From Limanda limanda (taxonomy: Eukaryota; Chordata; Actinopteri; Pleuronectiformes; Pleuronectidae): a stretch of 64,000 nucleotides of DNA. The stretch lies in the NCBI RefSeq assembly GCF_963576545.1, contig NC_083648.1, positions 23,340,042 to 23,404,041 on the forward strand, read 5' to 3'. This document shows positions 9,324-21,854 of this stretch, in pieces; the stretch's first letter is position 1, and each line of letters starts with the position of its first letter. Under the pieces are notes generated by a model that had not been told where the DNA came from, did not search any database, and saw only the letters and a program-made list of their open reading frames with translations. The position numbers were made by a program, and so were the translations under genes.

Positions 9324-9606
9324 TGTCACAGCCCAGCTCGCGACTGTGACAAGGAGAAGATGACATGGGTGAACTGTTGCGTTTTACAGAATATTTATTA
9401 ACCAAAACAAACTACAACCAACAACCAAGTCTCCACCAGACAAAACAGAAAAGGATGGAAGCGTCTGGGGGAGCCCACCTCGTCCCAGAGGAAAAGAGAG
9501 CCGGGAGATGGATCCGCCAGGCCTTTTAAAGGGCAGAGCACACCTGGCCGCGGTTAACCCTGACGCCCACTCCACCTGTAGCTCTGTTAGAACAGGGGTC
9601 GTCACA
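9324..9606 (-). mobile_element. 5' LTR of a retroelement (minus strand)
   Basis: The minus strand reads TGTGACGACCCC… at the start and …GGGCTGTGACA at the end, so both ends share TGTGAC/GTCACA inverted ends. It has a TATA-like CCTTTAAAAGG (plus about 9520-9533) and an AATAAA (plus 9394-9399). The length, about 283 bp, fits a short Gypsy or ERV LTR. The adjacent PBS shows this is a 5' LTR still attached to its leader. No second LTR and no clear target duplication were found, so the element is truncated. Confidence 0.75.
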
Positions 9607-9639
9607 CACCCAACAGGTACCATGTAGCACATGGTGTGA

Positions 9640-10980
9640 TAATAATAACATAGTTTTCAAATGAGTGATTTAAACCTTGGCCAAACATTTGTCTGGTTTA
9701 TTCAGGTCATAAAACCAAGCCAATGTGTCAGACAAAGGACATTATTCTGACTATATTAGACAGGATGTACCCACCAGCTTGTGAGCGACAATCGAAATGT
9801 AACTCTAAATAGTTTGAATGCTGAGCCCTGTGCAAAATCTCAGCAGTGTTAAAAAAAGATTGTTTCAAGATTGAGTATTTCGCACAGGAGTGAGACTGCC
9901 CTCACGTCAGAGCTACATCTAAAGATATCAGGCAATTTAATCTGGGATTTCATGCTGGAAAAAGTCAGCAGTGGCCATGTTTGTTGTTGACAACATATCA
10001 TTTGTGGAGTCCTGGGTTACTAATTATAAATCATTGGAGTCCCCCCCCCCCCCCATGATGAAAGTGGTGCTGTAAAGAGAGGACAGGATCAGTGTCATTA
10101 GGAGGCCGGATGCTGGCAGGTGAGTGACTGACTGAGCACAGAACACATAATGGCTCAAAGAGGCAGCATGGAAAAGGAAAAGAGTACAAATACACTGTGG
10201 GATTGTTCTCTGAAGAGAGACGATCAGTGGCACTTGGTTGTTTGGTGCATTCTTCATTACAACTAAAAACCAACTGGTGCCAAATTAGTTTAATTTACTG
10301 AGCACTAACAAGACCTAAGTACGGGGGGAAGAAGAGGTCAGAGAACAATGCGTTGACGAAAGCCTTTGAAAAATGATTTTACAAATTACCAAGCACCTGT
10401 TTACATTTGTTTCTGAAACACTTTTTATCTTGTTTGATGTATCCTCTTCACATCCTGATAGTCATCAATAAATAAGGTAAATTAAGCCGTTGTTTCATTC
10501 TGTCTGAATGAAATGATTGGTCGGCGTAACCTGTCTATCACTAACCGACCTGTCCATGCTCTTGCTGAACATTACTGGAGTCTTCAACCAGGGACACATA
10601 CACTGCTGCAGTAGAGACCATCGGTATATTATATTATATTAACAGACAATTTTGTTTCTGAGTGGAACAAAAGAGCGTGTTGATTTACAGTTAATCTCTG
10701 GTTGACTGGAACTGAGGACAACTAATATTACAAAACACAAAACAGGAAACAAGCAATGACATCAAAAAGGATGGAACAATTCAGTGATTAGTGATTCTTT
10801 ATTTATTATGTTATTATACGTATAGACAATAATTAATCATCATGCTTCTCCTCTCCACTGGAACAATCTTGATTTGTGCCTTTACTTTTTTAGTTTTAAC
10901 TATGTATAATTGTTACATATAAAACTGAGTTTGCTTGCAAGCATGAACAATATGCTGGTATGTCAGGTGAAATGATTAGA
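9640..10980. other. Intergenic DNA with a 14-base poly-C run
   Basis: No gene recognised. It includes a run of 14 C at 10041-10054 and a short TATAT run near 10625. Short minus-strand frames around 10024-10273 pass through the poly-C (poly-Gly) and are not credible genes. Confidence 0.6.
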
Positions 10981-10988
10981 GCAGCACC

Positions 10989-11126
10989 ATGTCATTTTTT
11001 GATGAGCAACAGCGTCCTCTGCAGTCCCTGCTATTTCTGTTGGGCTCCGAGTCTGAGCAGTTCAATGGTTTCAATGAACAGAAAACAAAGATGATCAATC
11101 ACTTGATCAAAGCTTCATACGTATAG
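10989..11126 (+). CDS. Candidate 45-codon small ORF
   Basis: ATG in a good initiation context (A at -3) opens 45 codons to TAG, with an in-frame stop four codons upstream. The peptide starts MSFFDEQQRPLQSLLFLLGS and continues with a polar helix-like stretch rich in Glu, Gln, Asn and Lys. Composition is protein-like, but the length is compatible with chance. No homologue is recognised and no promoter or splice sites define a transcript. Confidence 0.2.
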   Translation: MSFFDEQQRPLQSLLFLLGSESEQFNGFNEQKTKMINHLIKASYV

Positions 11127-11129
11127 TCC

Positions 11130-12200
11130 TACTCCCTGAACGGAGACATGGCCAAACGTTCCATATTCCTCTTGATTCCTGGCTTTGGTAACAGGAAGGG
11201 CCGTCTGTGTAATGAACATGTCAAGCTCAGTTTATGATTCTTGATATTTTCAAAGTTCCCACCTAATCTTGGAGATGAACTCTGGTTTTCCGGTTACCGG
11301 TTACCTGCTCAGCAAAGTTCACTATTGAAAGTCATGTTGATTAAAGGTAAAATTGTCCCATAGTTTTGCATTAAATATATTAAACACTTAATATACAAAA
11401 TGCTTGGATTCTGACATCTTAAGTTAATCTCTTGTGTTTAGTACAATTCTTGTTTCACTGAGATATATATATAAAAGTTAATACAGTGCCTGCCTACATG
11501 GTGAATTGAACTCTGTACCTGTTTTTTTTTAAGCGCCACACAACCCACATACATCACCTACGTGTGTACTTGTATAACCTGAGCTCGCTTTCATTAAATT
11601 CCTCCAACGCTCTTTTGGCAGTGCAGGAGAACATTTTCTTCTGTTTTGTGGGTGGTGAAGATGCAACTGAGCAAGATCCTCCTTTATCTTTCACACAAGG
11701 TTCAAACGCTTCACCTCTCTCAGTTACTCGTCTGTGTCTGTGGGTGAGACGTCTGAAGAGCTGACTATAGTCGCTGACCTGACCTGAAATCTGGGTTGGA
11801 CTGCTGTGGCGTGCTCTTTGAACACCGATGGTCTGTTTAAAGAAACATAATTCTCTGGACGACACCATCAGTTCGAGTTGGTTTTATGGAACATTCACAC
11901 TGAAGATTTGTTCATGCATGTATATACTGCCTTACCTTTATGCTGAGGTGATATTTCTCCCTTTTGTACATTCAGTGCATGAGAAATTTAATTTAATACG
12001 TACAACATAACATCACTACTGCTAAAAAGTAGATCTACAAGCTACAAAGATATGCTAAAGACTGGATAAAAACAATTAGGCAGTCTATATACTAAGTCTA
12101 TTTAACTATTCATCAAAAGACCATCAGGTGCTTCACATTGGCACTGGGGAAGGTAAGAGCAGATGTTGGATCAGAGTACAATGGTACATGATGTTCTGAC
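11130..12200. other. Intergenic or intronic DNA, no feature
   Basis: I see no convincing exon or mobile element. Opposite-strand frames at 11554-11868 overlap each other and show no domain. Confidence 0.55.
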
Positions 12201-12207
12201 TGCTTAG

Positions 12208-12287
12208 TGAAGATGTCTTCAACAAGTACGAGACACTGTGGACCCGGACCCAGGGGGAGTCTGAGGCAGCTGCCCTTGGAAAGAGAG
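12208..12287 (+). CDS. Isolated coding-like exon
   Basis: A branch-point-like CTGAC and acceptor TGCTTAG precede an 80-base exon that ends at GAGAG|GTAAAT. The only well-formed frame enters in phase 2 and leaves in phase 1, and reads EDVFNKYETLWTRTQGESEA, then AALGKR. The mix of aromatic, charged and Ala residues is strongly protein-like, unlike the surrounding AT-rich sequence. I cannot identify the parent protein. No partner exons were found within several kilobases, so it may belong to a long-intron plus-strand gene or be an exon remnant. Confidence 0.5.
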
Positions 12288-12769
12288 GTAAATGCTAGGT
12301 CACGTTGTCCCATTCAATCTCCTAGAGTAAATTATCTTCTGCTTTCTGCATATCTGCATATATTTATCATTTGTTCGGAAACAAACAGTGTCCACAACAT
12401 TTTGTTGCACCTTTCCATCCATTGTTAGCAGGATAAACAACCTGAAACGCTTTAATGAAACCTCTAAACATCTGGCAATTCAAATATGTGTTGCTTGATA
12501 ATGTCCACGATAAAAAAGAATGGATCTTTGACTTTTCGAATCAGATTGAAGAGAAAAAGATTTTTGGGGGACAGTGCTACAAAGTCTTAAATGAAAGGTT
12601 CAGGTTTGTTTGAAACGGAATGGATTAAAACATAAAAAAAAGAGAAGCTGTAAGAAATTCTCGAAGTCTTTATTCCTTTGTGGGAAATTAATTCCTCATC
12701 TTTGATGAGTGGATTGAAATCAAAAGTATAAAGGCATACTGTTTATTTAGATACTTTTCTTCTCTTTAC

Positions 12770-12905
12770 GCCCACAAGGCTCTTTACACTGTCACATTTA
12801 TCCATTCACCCACAGATTCCTGCAGCGCTCCTCCATGCAGCACTCTCCTGAAACACATCATTCACACTTTGTTCCAAGGACACTTTCAGCATGTGGACCA
12901 TTTAG
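12770..12905 (-). repeat. Degenerate teleost SINE-like repeat
   Basis: Blocks such as GGCTCTTTACACTGTCACATT and AAGGACACTTTCAGCATGTGG match the layout of the repeat at 33186-33425 (GCGCTTTACACT … CAAGGACAC … CATGTGG in family members). It lacks a recognisable promoter-box end. It is diverged and truncated. Confidence 0.55.
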
Positions 12906-12909
12906 TCAG

Positions 12910-15900
12910 CCAACGACTTGCTTTAGCTACAGTCCCCTACATGTTTCATAGAAAAAACTGTCACCCTTAACTGTATTTTGAACAAAATACAGATTCTGCT
13001 TCCCCCAGTTACAGCTAAGCTGTGACAAACAGTATTATCGCTTCCTATGTTTAAAGAACAGATTAGCAGTCGCCCCAACAGTGGCTGGGCATGAACAGCA
13101 TGCATGAATTGTTTAGATAATCTGATATTTACAGGGAGTTTGTCCACTACAGCTGTAATCCAAAAACACAAGAGAAAGAGCATACAGAGCAGAACAAAAG
13201 AGCCAGGAGGAGGGAGAGGCTCCAAGCAGATTTGACTGAATAATCCTTTCACAGAGGCAGTTATCCTTGTACATTGAGCAAGAGAAACAGCTGCATAAGG
13301 TCCTCAGACGCTTCTGTTTCAAGCTGCACTACTGATATTATTGATTTAAAAATGGAAAAGGAATACAACATTTTGTAAGTAGTCTCTTATTTTTATTTGA
13401 TTTAGTTGGCATTTACAGCAAACATATAAAAATACAGGAATGTATCAGAACAGTTTTCACATTAATTCTCTCAAAGTCAGACCTGATGAATGAGCATAAC
13501 AGTTGGTAATGTACTTTAATTGTAATATTTGACTATTTACAATGTAAGCTTAAAAGGTACCATCCCTCTTTCTAAAGTGGAAATGAAAATCTAACCAACA
13601 TTCCTGAAGCCCACTTAGTCACTCAGTGTTTATAAATCTTGATGTGTTGTAACAAGAATATTTCTCATCCATTCTAACTTTACCTTGCACCATAGACTGT
13701 TTATAAAAAATAAACTTTTCTGCATCCTCCAGCACATATCGAATAACAAAAAGGTAAAAGTTTATAGTATGTTTTTTTAAGGAGGAATCAGTAATGACAA
13801 GGAATAATAGTAGGCTGCTGAGGTTTATGTTGTATCACATTAAACTGTATTTTCTGTTAGTCACTTTCCACTCTCAATAACTTCGGAGTTACAAGCCTCC
13901 CCCAGAGCCCAATGTCTTTGAATCAGCTCTATCAAACGGCCAAGAAAACAATAAGATAATTCACTTTGGAACCAGAACTTTTGAGTAACTCAACTAATCA
14001 AGGAATTTTGCTTCAGTTCTACCGTTATCTTAAACTTTTAAAGTCCTCTTGGTTACAAAAAACACACTGACAGTGGTTTCAGCAAGATTAATGATGGCAA
14101 ACTGTGTCTAGCCCCATCAGACATTGTGCAATTACAGTGCAACATTACACAGGACACCTTTAAAGTGTATGGAGTTTTGAGCATATAAAGAGGAAGCTGA
14201 GCATAAAACATTCAACTATAAAATATAATATTTAACAGAACTCTGCTCCCCATGCTTTTCGAAATTGGCTGAAAGTCTTTGTGGGAGTGATTATGTGATG
14301 AAAGCACAGGCTTTCTTCAGTAACATGTAGAGGTGCTGATGCACACTGCAAGAAAATGTTTAGCTCTCTCTCATTTAATGCAGGCAGTGTCCATTGGTGT
14401 GACACATTTTTTATATCAGTTACCAGAAACTAGTGCAGTTCCCATCCAAAACCAGTCTGATTGTGTATCAGAATGATCATTAATCCTTGTCAAAGTGAAC
14501 AGTTCTACAATAAACTGTCACTTTTTATTGTTTGTACGCTAAACATTGTGTGCAGAGCTTTTTATAAACCGTGTATGGTGCAGAGTAAAGTTCAAAAGCT
14601 TTGCGTTCATCCTACCTGATTTATCTGCAATGAAGGTTTTATCGTCAATGTCTGTTCATTCAATGAAACAGAATTTGCTTTATTACTGTTTACGTGTGTG
14701 GTTTACATACATGTTAACAATTTTCAAAAAGGAAAGCTTTGTAATTCAGCCTGATAAACAGCATTGCAGCAACAACAAATGTCGTGCATGTACTTTTAAG
14801 ACTAATTGCCAAAAAGAAGTGATTCTATGAAAGTTGCTGACATGATGGAGATCAATGCCTGTGCTGTGTGTCTGTCTCAGTCTGATATGGTGAAATAAAA
14901 ATAATCAAATGAACAAAATTATCTGGTGGCAATTTTGACCCGCTGTTTGATCCAGTTGTCGAGCACTGCTTCTGTTTGACCAAGGACATAGAGGAGGACA
15001 CGTTCAATCCTGTCCACAGACTGACTGTTAGGCCCCGCCCCCCACTGACTGCGACAGAGTACTCGCCACCTGTTCAACTTTTGTTAATATTGAATGTATC
15101 ACACTGCATCAGAGTTTACACTGCACTTCCCTGGGCATTTAATATTACAGATGCCAGTTTTTAAGTCTATATCAGGAACAAGATATGCGTTCCACATAGA
15201 GACAGACATTACACATTTGTGGAAGTAGTGGGTAAATAACGGATAAGCCACAATTGAACGTCACAAACGCAAGCACTTAGCTTTAATTAGATACCCCCCA
15301 CCACCTCCACCATAGCTAGGTGAATCATCACACTTCACACGTCTTCTGGGCCCCAGTGGTTATTTTACAAAATTATGTTCTCCTCTCGCCCCCTAAGTAC
15401 AAATTTACTTTGATGAAAGTCCCCCTTCATGACACTCCATGCTCATTGTAATTGGTTCTTGAACTAGCGCTTTTCTGTATTCTAGGAGACAACAGTCTAA
15501 TGAGGTATAGTAAGTATCACAGTTGAGATCATCCTGGGAGGGAGCGGAAGCATTCATCCGTCGCAGAGGTTGCCGGGGTCTCATCTTCACCAGACATTGG
15601 TATAGTTTTCCGGGGTTATTACAGGTAAAGAGCGGTTGAAAGAGGCTTGAAGTTGCTGCAATTACAATAAATGGTGTCTTGACACGGTTTGACTGGGTAA
15701 AGATTATTGTCCAATCATATAGCACACACAGAGGATGTCATGGCTGAGCACTTTAAGAGCAATCATTAAATATATACATTTTTAGACTCAGCCTGACAAC
15801 CCCATACAGGTGTTGTGTTTCATATTCAGCATGCAAGCAGGAATTTTAAGCAGGGAATATATTCATTAACAAGAAGTATCTTTTTTATGGAAAACATTTC

Positions 15901-18900
15901 AATTCTGAAATGAGATAGAGGTTATAATAACTGATCTTTCACTCATTACACTGCAATCATAAAAAGGTCTCACAATTAACTTCACTCACTTATATAGTGT
16001 TGCATGTTGCACCTTTAAAGTGGAGCTTAACGCGATGCTTGTGCATGAATACAACCCTTTAACATATTAGAGAAATGTATTTAAACCCAGACATCAGCCC
16101 CTTTGCCCTCCAGCTATCATCCACACAGCTACCCCACTATCTCCTCATCTTACTCTATCTTTATATATGTTATGCCAGTAGATGCTAATTATATTTGCAG
16201 TTTTTTTTTTAATAACATGGAAATGTGTGCTATATAAAACTGGTTTCCAATATCACAAAGGATTTACATTCAATACCGTGAAGTTTCTGCCACCATTCAG
16301 AACCACAAAGGATTTAAACAAACTGGCTACATAGGTTTCAACAATATTATTGACAAAATGATTTGTAACTCAAATTGGTGCAGCCTCCACTGTCCAACAC
16401 ACCTGCCTGACCTCAGATGGGATCCTGTCCTCAATTTGTCAGAGCTCAAGCTTCAAGGTGATGTTGAAGAATTGCATTCAGCACATTGGGGAATCATTTC
16501 ATGTCAATTCATTTTCTGTCAAATAAAATTTCTGTAAGCACAGGAACAATATGTTTTACACTTTGGGTCTGAAAAACACAAACATAAAAAAAGGAAAAGG
16601 AATACATTTCAGTATCAGCCAAAGGAAAAAATTGCAAGCGTAAGAGACTACTTTTAAGTTTCAGAACAGCAAAAGATAGTTTTTTAGGTCCTCTCCATCT
16701 GTCTTAATGTATCAAGCTGAGAATAGAGAGACAGGCTGGAGGTACTCAATTCAATAATAAAGACAAACCGAGTAACAAAAATGTCCAAAAGGAAAAAAAA
16801 CAGGAATGTGAGCCAGCACAATGTGTTATTGACTGTTGTACCGCCGATCAAAATTCATTTGAAGTGTTTTCATTTTTGGGGATAATGACCGAGAAATATA
16901 TTGTAATTACACAATTAAGAACCCAAGCCATGTCCAGCTGATGTCCCTGCATCATTTCAGGACAACAGCCAGATAATATACACCTCCGAAGTACAGACAG
17001 TCCCTTTAAAAATTGGTTATCTATTTGAAATTATATGAAAGCAATGTGGTATATTATTGGAGAAGGAAATTAAGACTACATGATGGGAAGTAAGACTATA
17101 TGATTTGAATTAACTTATGTTATGGGCTGACTTCAACTCACATACAAGTCCTCATGTGCAATTTAGAGCAGCAGAAATAGATTATGTTTCATTGCAGGAA
17201 CCAGGCTGCAGCACCTACACACAGCTTTGTGTAATCCTCAACTACAGGAACAAAGGATGAGACAGGGAGTCGTGGCTCGATGTCACTGACTTCTCGGCAG
17301 CAATATTCATAAAAAACCTACTGGTGACTGTATGTGTTATCTTTCAATCTTTAATACTAGTTGACACATTTTTTGATTGTGGCTTATGGTAGAGAGAGTC
17401 ATCCACTAACAAGAAGGTCGATGTAGAAGTGAAAGTTGTTTGAGACATTAGTAACCTCTAAATCAAATACATGATGTATGGCAGTTATTTGTGTCCGAAC
17501 TACGGACCTGACAACAGCCCGCATGATGTGTGATCAGGTACAAATAACTTTGAACTTCTTGGTTTCCACAAATTCTTAATAAGAAATAAGTAAACGCTGT
17601 TCTACGAGATTCCTGACCACCGTGGTAAGATTGTTTCCATATACTGTGGTTTTGTGCCTATTTGTTTCTGCATTTAATAAATGGTTCAGATCCATTTCTA
17701 GCACATCTATATTCCTTCATTCTCCTAGAAGCCTTTGGCAAGATACTTGAGCCCAAACTATGTAGACAGTGTATGATAGTGTGTGATAGAAAAGGGACTT
17801 CCTTTAGGAGCACTGTTTGAATGTGTGTAAATACGTAACCGTAAAATGCGTATAGTGCTATTACTGCAACATAAATGCAGTCCTCTGGCAGATGGACAAT
17901 ATCCAGTATCACACTGTCACTGTGACAGTACAAAAAAGCAGAGAGCAGTGCTGACAGGACACTGAGGGAAATTACAGTGTTCATTAAGCTGTCTCTAAAT
18001 CCAAACATAGCCTGTAGCAACATCTGACACACTGGTTAATGTCGCTGTACATCACACAAACACACCTGCACGCATGAACGCACACATACGGACAGGGAAT
18101 GGTCTATGCATTAAAAAGTATGAGCTGTCATGTTGGGCTGAGTTATGAGACATAACAATTGAAGCAAATAAAACAAAATTAGAAATGAGGGTGAAAACTG
18201 AGAGTGGCAACAAACATGCATGCTTGAGGCTTGACTGTGTTCACACAATGCGGAACAGAAGAATGTGAGTATACTTCAAAATAAATCAGGAACCATCCTA
18301 TAATTAATGAATTGTTAATGAGTTGATCTTAATTAAAAAATGGAGGACTGCATTGCAGGCCTACATAATGATGAGCTACAAGAGAACACACACAGATATA
18401 AAGTAAATACAATATTAACAATGTATTCAGCATTATGATGCTCTATGTGTGTAGATCCTAAAATTAGACAGATAAAAACTCCCTTTAATCCATTAAGACA
18501 CCAAGGCGCTGAATAAAAATGACCCATGGAAACCTAAGCATTTTTTGCAAAAGCAGATACAGACATAAAATAAAATAAACAGTTGGCTTTCATCATAAAT
18601 CAGTCTTTTCCCTAAACTTGGTGAACATTTTTTTTTAAATTAATGAATCTGTTACACTCACAGAAATCTCCTGTTGTTGTTCCTGCTGCTCCTCAAACAC
18701 GTCTCTTACCAACTGAGCCCTGGTCAGTAGCCACATCATGGTTGATTCATGGTTTTGAATTCTTCGGCAATTAAACACTGCTAATATCGCTCCTCTTGCT
18801 TTGATCATCAACCATTGTCTGAAGATTTCAGCGAAACAAAATGTATTTCATCAGTTCATATCTTGAAAACTGACACAGTGAATGAGACAAGTATCTTTGG

Positions 18901-19355
18901 GGAGAAGCACTGAAATGTTGCACCTAGTCTTAAAGGTATATACACGCATACATAACATCTGGTTTATTTGGGTTAATTGGAAGATATGGCAGAAACAGGG
19001 GAGTAACAGGGGATAAATCTTATAAATGATGCAACAGATTTTTGTAAAGAATAGAACATAATACAATCGATGTACAGAGATGTACAATGAGGACAATGAG
19101 CAACCTCACCATGAAGACTTGCAAATATGACAAACTACTCCAATCGTAAACAGGCAAAGCATATTATTCTGACGTTTAGGTGAAGGAAACAAACAGGCTG
19201 GAACTCCTAAAGGAAAAAGTATGTAATCCAAACATCTGAATACTGTATACACCGGGTATAATGGATTCATTGAGACTGAGACCTGTCAGCTGGAGAATCG
19301 TACCAGGCACCATGTTCAAAGAGTAAGCCACAAACTGGAAGTTGAGCTTTAAGCT
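12910..19355. other. Long AT-rich stretch without recognised genes
   Basis: This stretch, over 6 kb, has no exon I can support. Open frames at 14546-14830, 15405-15725 and 17658-18032 have lengths expected by chance and no recognised domains. Around 15530-15640 is a slightly GC-richer patch with a CAG|GTAAAG donor-like site but no second boundary I trust. Around 14935-15050 the minus strand has a short protein-like run (VDRIERVLLYVLGQTEAVLD) that could be a retroelement gag-type relic. Confidence 0.5.
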
Positions 19356-19359
19356 TCAA

Positions 19360-19590
19360 CAGAGTAGGACACTGTGATGTCAGCAGGGAGGGCGTTTCAG
19401 AGGAAGGAGCACAACAGGAAAAGGCCATGCAGCCTGAAGAGCATGGGATAAGGTTTAAGGAGATCAGACAGAGGAGGTGTGAGATCAGAGGTATGAAGGG
19501 ACCTTGCCTTTATGGATTTTATGTCAAAAGCCCCTTAGAGTCTTACCGGACATGGACATGGAGCCAATGAAGAGAAGCTTCATATATTAG
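19360..19590. repeat. Teleost interspersed repeat, class uncertain
   Basis: The block with GGGAGGGCGTTTCAGAGG, GAGATCAGACAGAGGAG and a closing GGAGCCAATGAAGAG has the phrase order of a repeat widely scattered in fish genomes, often found next to L2-type LINE ends. The identification is from memory of the family's appearance. No terminal repeats were found. Confidence 0.5.
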
Positions 19591-19599
19591 CACAGTTCA

Positions 19600-20830
19600 A
19601 TGCTCATCTGTCGAATAAGTCACAAACTGATATTTGCAACACATCACGTAGCCTACCTGTTTCAAAATAAAAGCACTCCAGTGTTTCTGTTGACTGCATC
19701 CTTTTCTACGTTTTTAAAAGATTTTTATTGTGAAACATTTGCTGAAGCGGAAGATGCACAGTTTAATAATGTATAGTAAAGGGGTTTATTTGAGTACACA
19801 AGGACATACGGTAGTAATACCAGAATCCTCACAAAGGCAAAAGTTAACAAAAAGAAATTCAGGTGATTGATAGTAGTCTGTCGCTCTGTCTCTCTTTCCA
19901 TTTTGGACATCTCATCAAGGATGAAAACAAAATGTAGATGTACAATGACATTGTGGAAAAAGTTTTATTATTTATGGCCATTTTCAAGTCAAACCCAATG
20001 TAAAAACAGCTGTTTGTTCTTAAGCTGATTCATCACCAGATACAACACATTCATTTGCAGAATCATATACTTTCACCTCTCTAACCCCAGGGGTCATTAA
20101 AAATATTTAACAATTACACAGGAAGATAATTAAGAAGGATTTTGATATTAAATCTACCTATTTTTCAGAGATCAAGAGACACAGAAAGAGGATTTAAACT
20201 GATTCTTTCTGATGACTAAGACTGCATCTTATGATTCTTTAAATAATCTATGAATCTGTCAATAGCTTCTCAGATGAATCGATCGTGAAGCGAATCAAAA
20301 GACAAAAGCTGCATTTGACCCTTTCCAGCGGTTTATTCAAAAGGCAACTTCATCTTCTTGTACAATGCTGTTTCTGTATGTATCATAGACACCTGTAACT
20401 AATTATGATAATTCAACAATGTATAGAATATATTCACATATCTACAATTATATTCTGATGAGATGTGAACAGGTTCTTAAATAATTACTCTCTTATTTAT
20501 CTAATAAGTTTTATTTCCCTCCTTTAGGGAAAAGATTTAATATTGTGAGCTGTTTTCTCATCAGGGTGGTGAGGACTCAACACGATGTGCATTCTGTTTT
20601 CAACTGATTGGACCAACAGCTCATCTTTTTTGTGTTTGTTTGTTGGTTTTCTTTCAAATGACTTTTTTCAATTATTTGTCAGCCTTTGCCCTGCAGGTAA
20701 TATGAGAAATTACAGTCAGTGCCCAGTCGAGGTGTTCACTGCTGCAGTGCTCCTGCAGGCGAGGAAACAACCACATGCTGTTGGTCAACTAGCTGCTGGC
20801 TTCAAAACAGTTGCTGGATTGATTTTTTTC
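19600..20830. other. Intergenic DNA, no feature
   Basis: AT-rich sequence with no supported feature. The frame at 20585-20836 runs into the Harbinger element and shows no domain. Confidence 0.5.
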
Positions 20831-20835
20831 TCTTA

Positions 20836-21382
20836 AGGCCGATTTATACTCGGCTTTTTACGCACGCACGCACGCGAGAGACGCAACACGCCCCTCGCAT
20901 ACATGCGGGGCCCCTCCTGTGGCTTGCGTGCGTCAGCCAATTTTTCTAACTATACGACAAAGCGACGCGAGCCTCACGCAGCCCGCAAGGCTTGTGATTG
21001 GTCTGCTTACTACATCCCGTCCGGAGTCGCATTTCCGGTTTCATTCCCGGAAACTGCTGAAACCACGGAAGATTTAAAAGAACGAATATGGACCAAAAGA
21101 GAAGAGCACTTGGCAGAAAAGATCCGAAACTATGACCACTAGTATAACCCGTCACTGACCGGCGGATTTGTCCGCCAGAAAAAGGCTATGAGGAGCCACC
21201 GTGGCGATGTAAATAAAAGTGTGCCACATACGAAGAAGAGCCGACTTCAACAAAAAACATTACTCCGCCTAGTGGTCTGGCGGTGAATTGCGTTGCAACA
21301 CGCGCAACTGTGGGGGAACTATAAACCAAAACGAGTCCGTAGAAGCTGCGTGCGTGCGTAAAAAACGACTATAAATCAGCCT
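20836..21382 (+). mobile_element. PIF/Harbinger non-autonomous element with TTA TSD
   Basis: The left end reads AGGCCGATTTATACTCGGC and the right end, reverse-complemented, AGGCTGATTTATAGTCG; both are followed inward by TTTTTACGCACGCACG. TTA is duplicated at 20833-20835 and 21383-21385. These ends and the 3-bp TTA duplication are diagnostic for PIF/Harbinger. At 547 bp it is far too short for the autonomous element, but it keeps part of a coding exon (see 21090-21290). It is an internal deletion derivative, not a simple end-to-end MITE. Confidence 0.9.
21085..21290 (+). pseudogene. Truncated MADF/Myb-like reading frame of a Harbinger element
   Basis: Within the element the frame reads ERIWTKREEHLAEKIRNYDH, then a TAG (21139-21141) where the family has Leu, then YNPSLT. 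This is the start of a MADF DNA-binding domain (…LYNPSL). The reading then jumps to GGFVRQKK, a motif that in the copy at 22965-23530 comes some 45 codons later. So most of the MADF domain was deleted here. Basic residues (VPHTKKSRLQQKTLL) follow. In PIF/Harbinger elements such a protein assists the transposase in binding DNA; this copy cannot be functional. Confidence 0.7.
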
Positions 21383-21854
21383 TTACATCTAAAAATGAGT
21401 TGAGACCAGAAACATATGATAAAGAATAACAGAGATTAAAGAGACTTCTAAGCTTTCCATTATTGAGTATGAAAAAGAAGTTTGCTGTCAGTGACTCACA
21501 CCTTGTGAGTGTACATGTTTATTTTAAGGAATATCATTCATCATTCAAATCAACTGGTGAAAGTGGTGAATTCTAATCACTCTCATACAATTGAATACAT
21601 TTGGTGATGTTAAATAATATTAAAAGGGACAAAGATTCTTCCAAAATCCTTTATAATACACAATAATTTACATCATACTTACAAACTGACCACATAAATA
21701 CCCTGCCTCCAAAGTTTTCACCTTTGATATCACTGACCAAAATCATAACAACCACAAATTATAAGCACTTCCAATATTCAGGAGATTTTAAATAATTTAG
21801 CCACCAGACATTAATAAAAGAAATGGCATCGAAAATCTTTTCTGAATCTTTTAA

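Noticed and set aside
15405..15725. 106-codon minus-strand frame considered as a LINE fragment
   Set aside because: A few words (CNNPGKLYQ) recall LINE proteins, but no collinear block of motifs could be established.
17658..18032. 124-codon minus-strand open frame with hydrophobic stretches
   Set aside because: Its length is expected by chance in DNA of this composition across six frames; no recognised domain, start context or splice signals.
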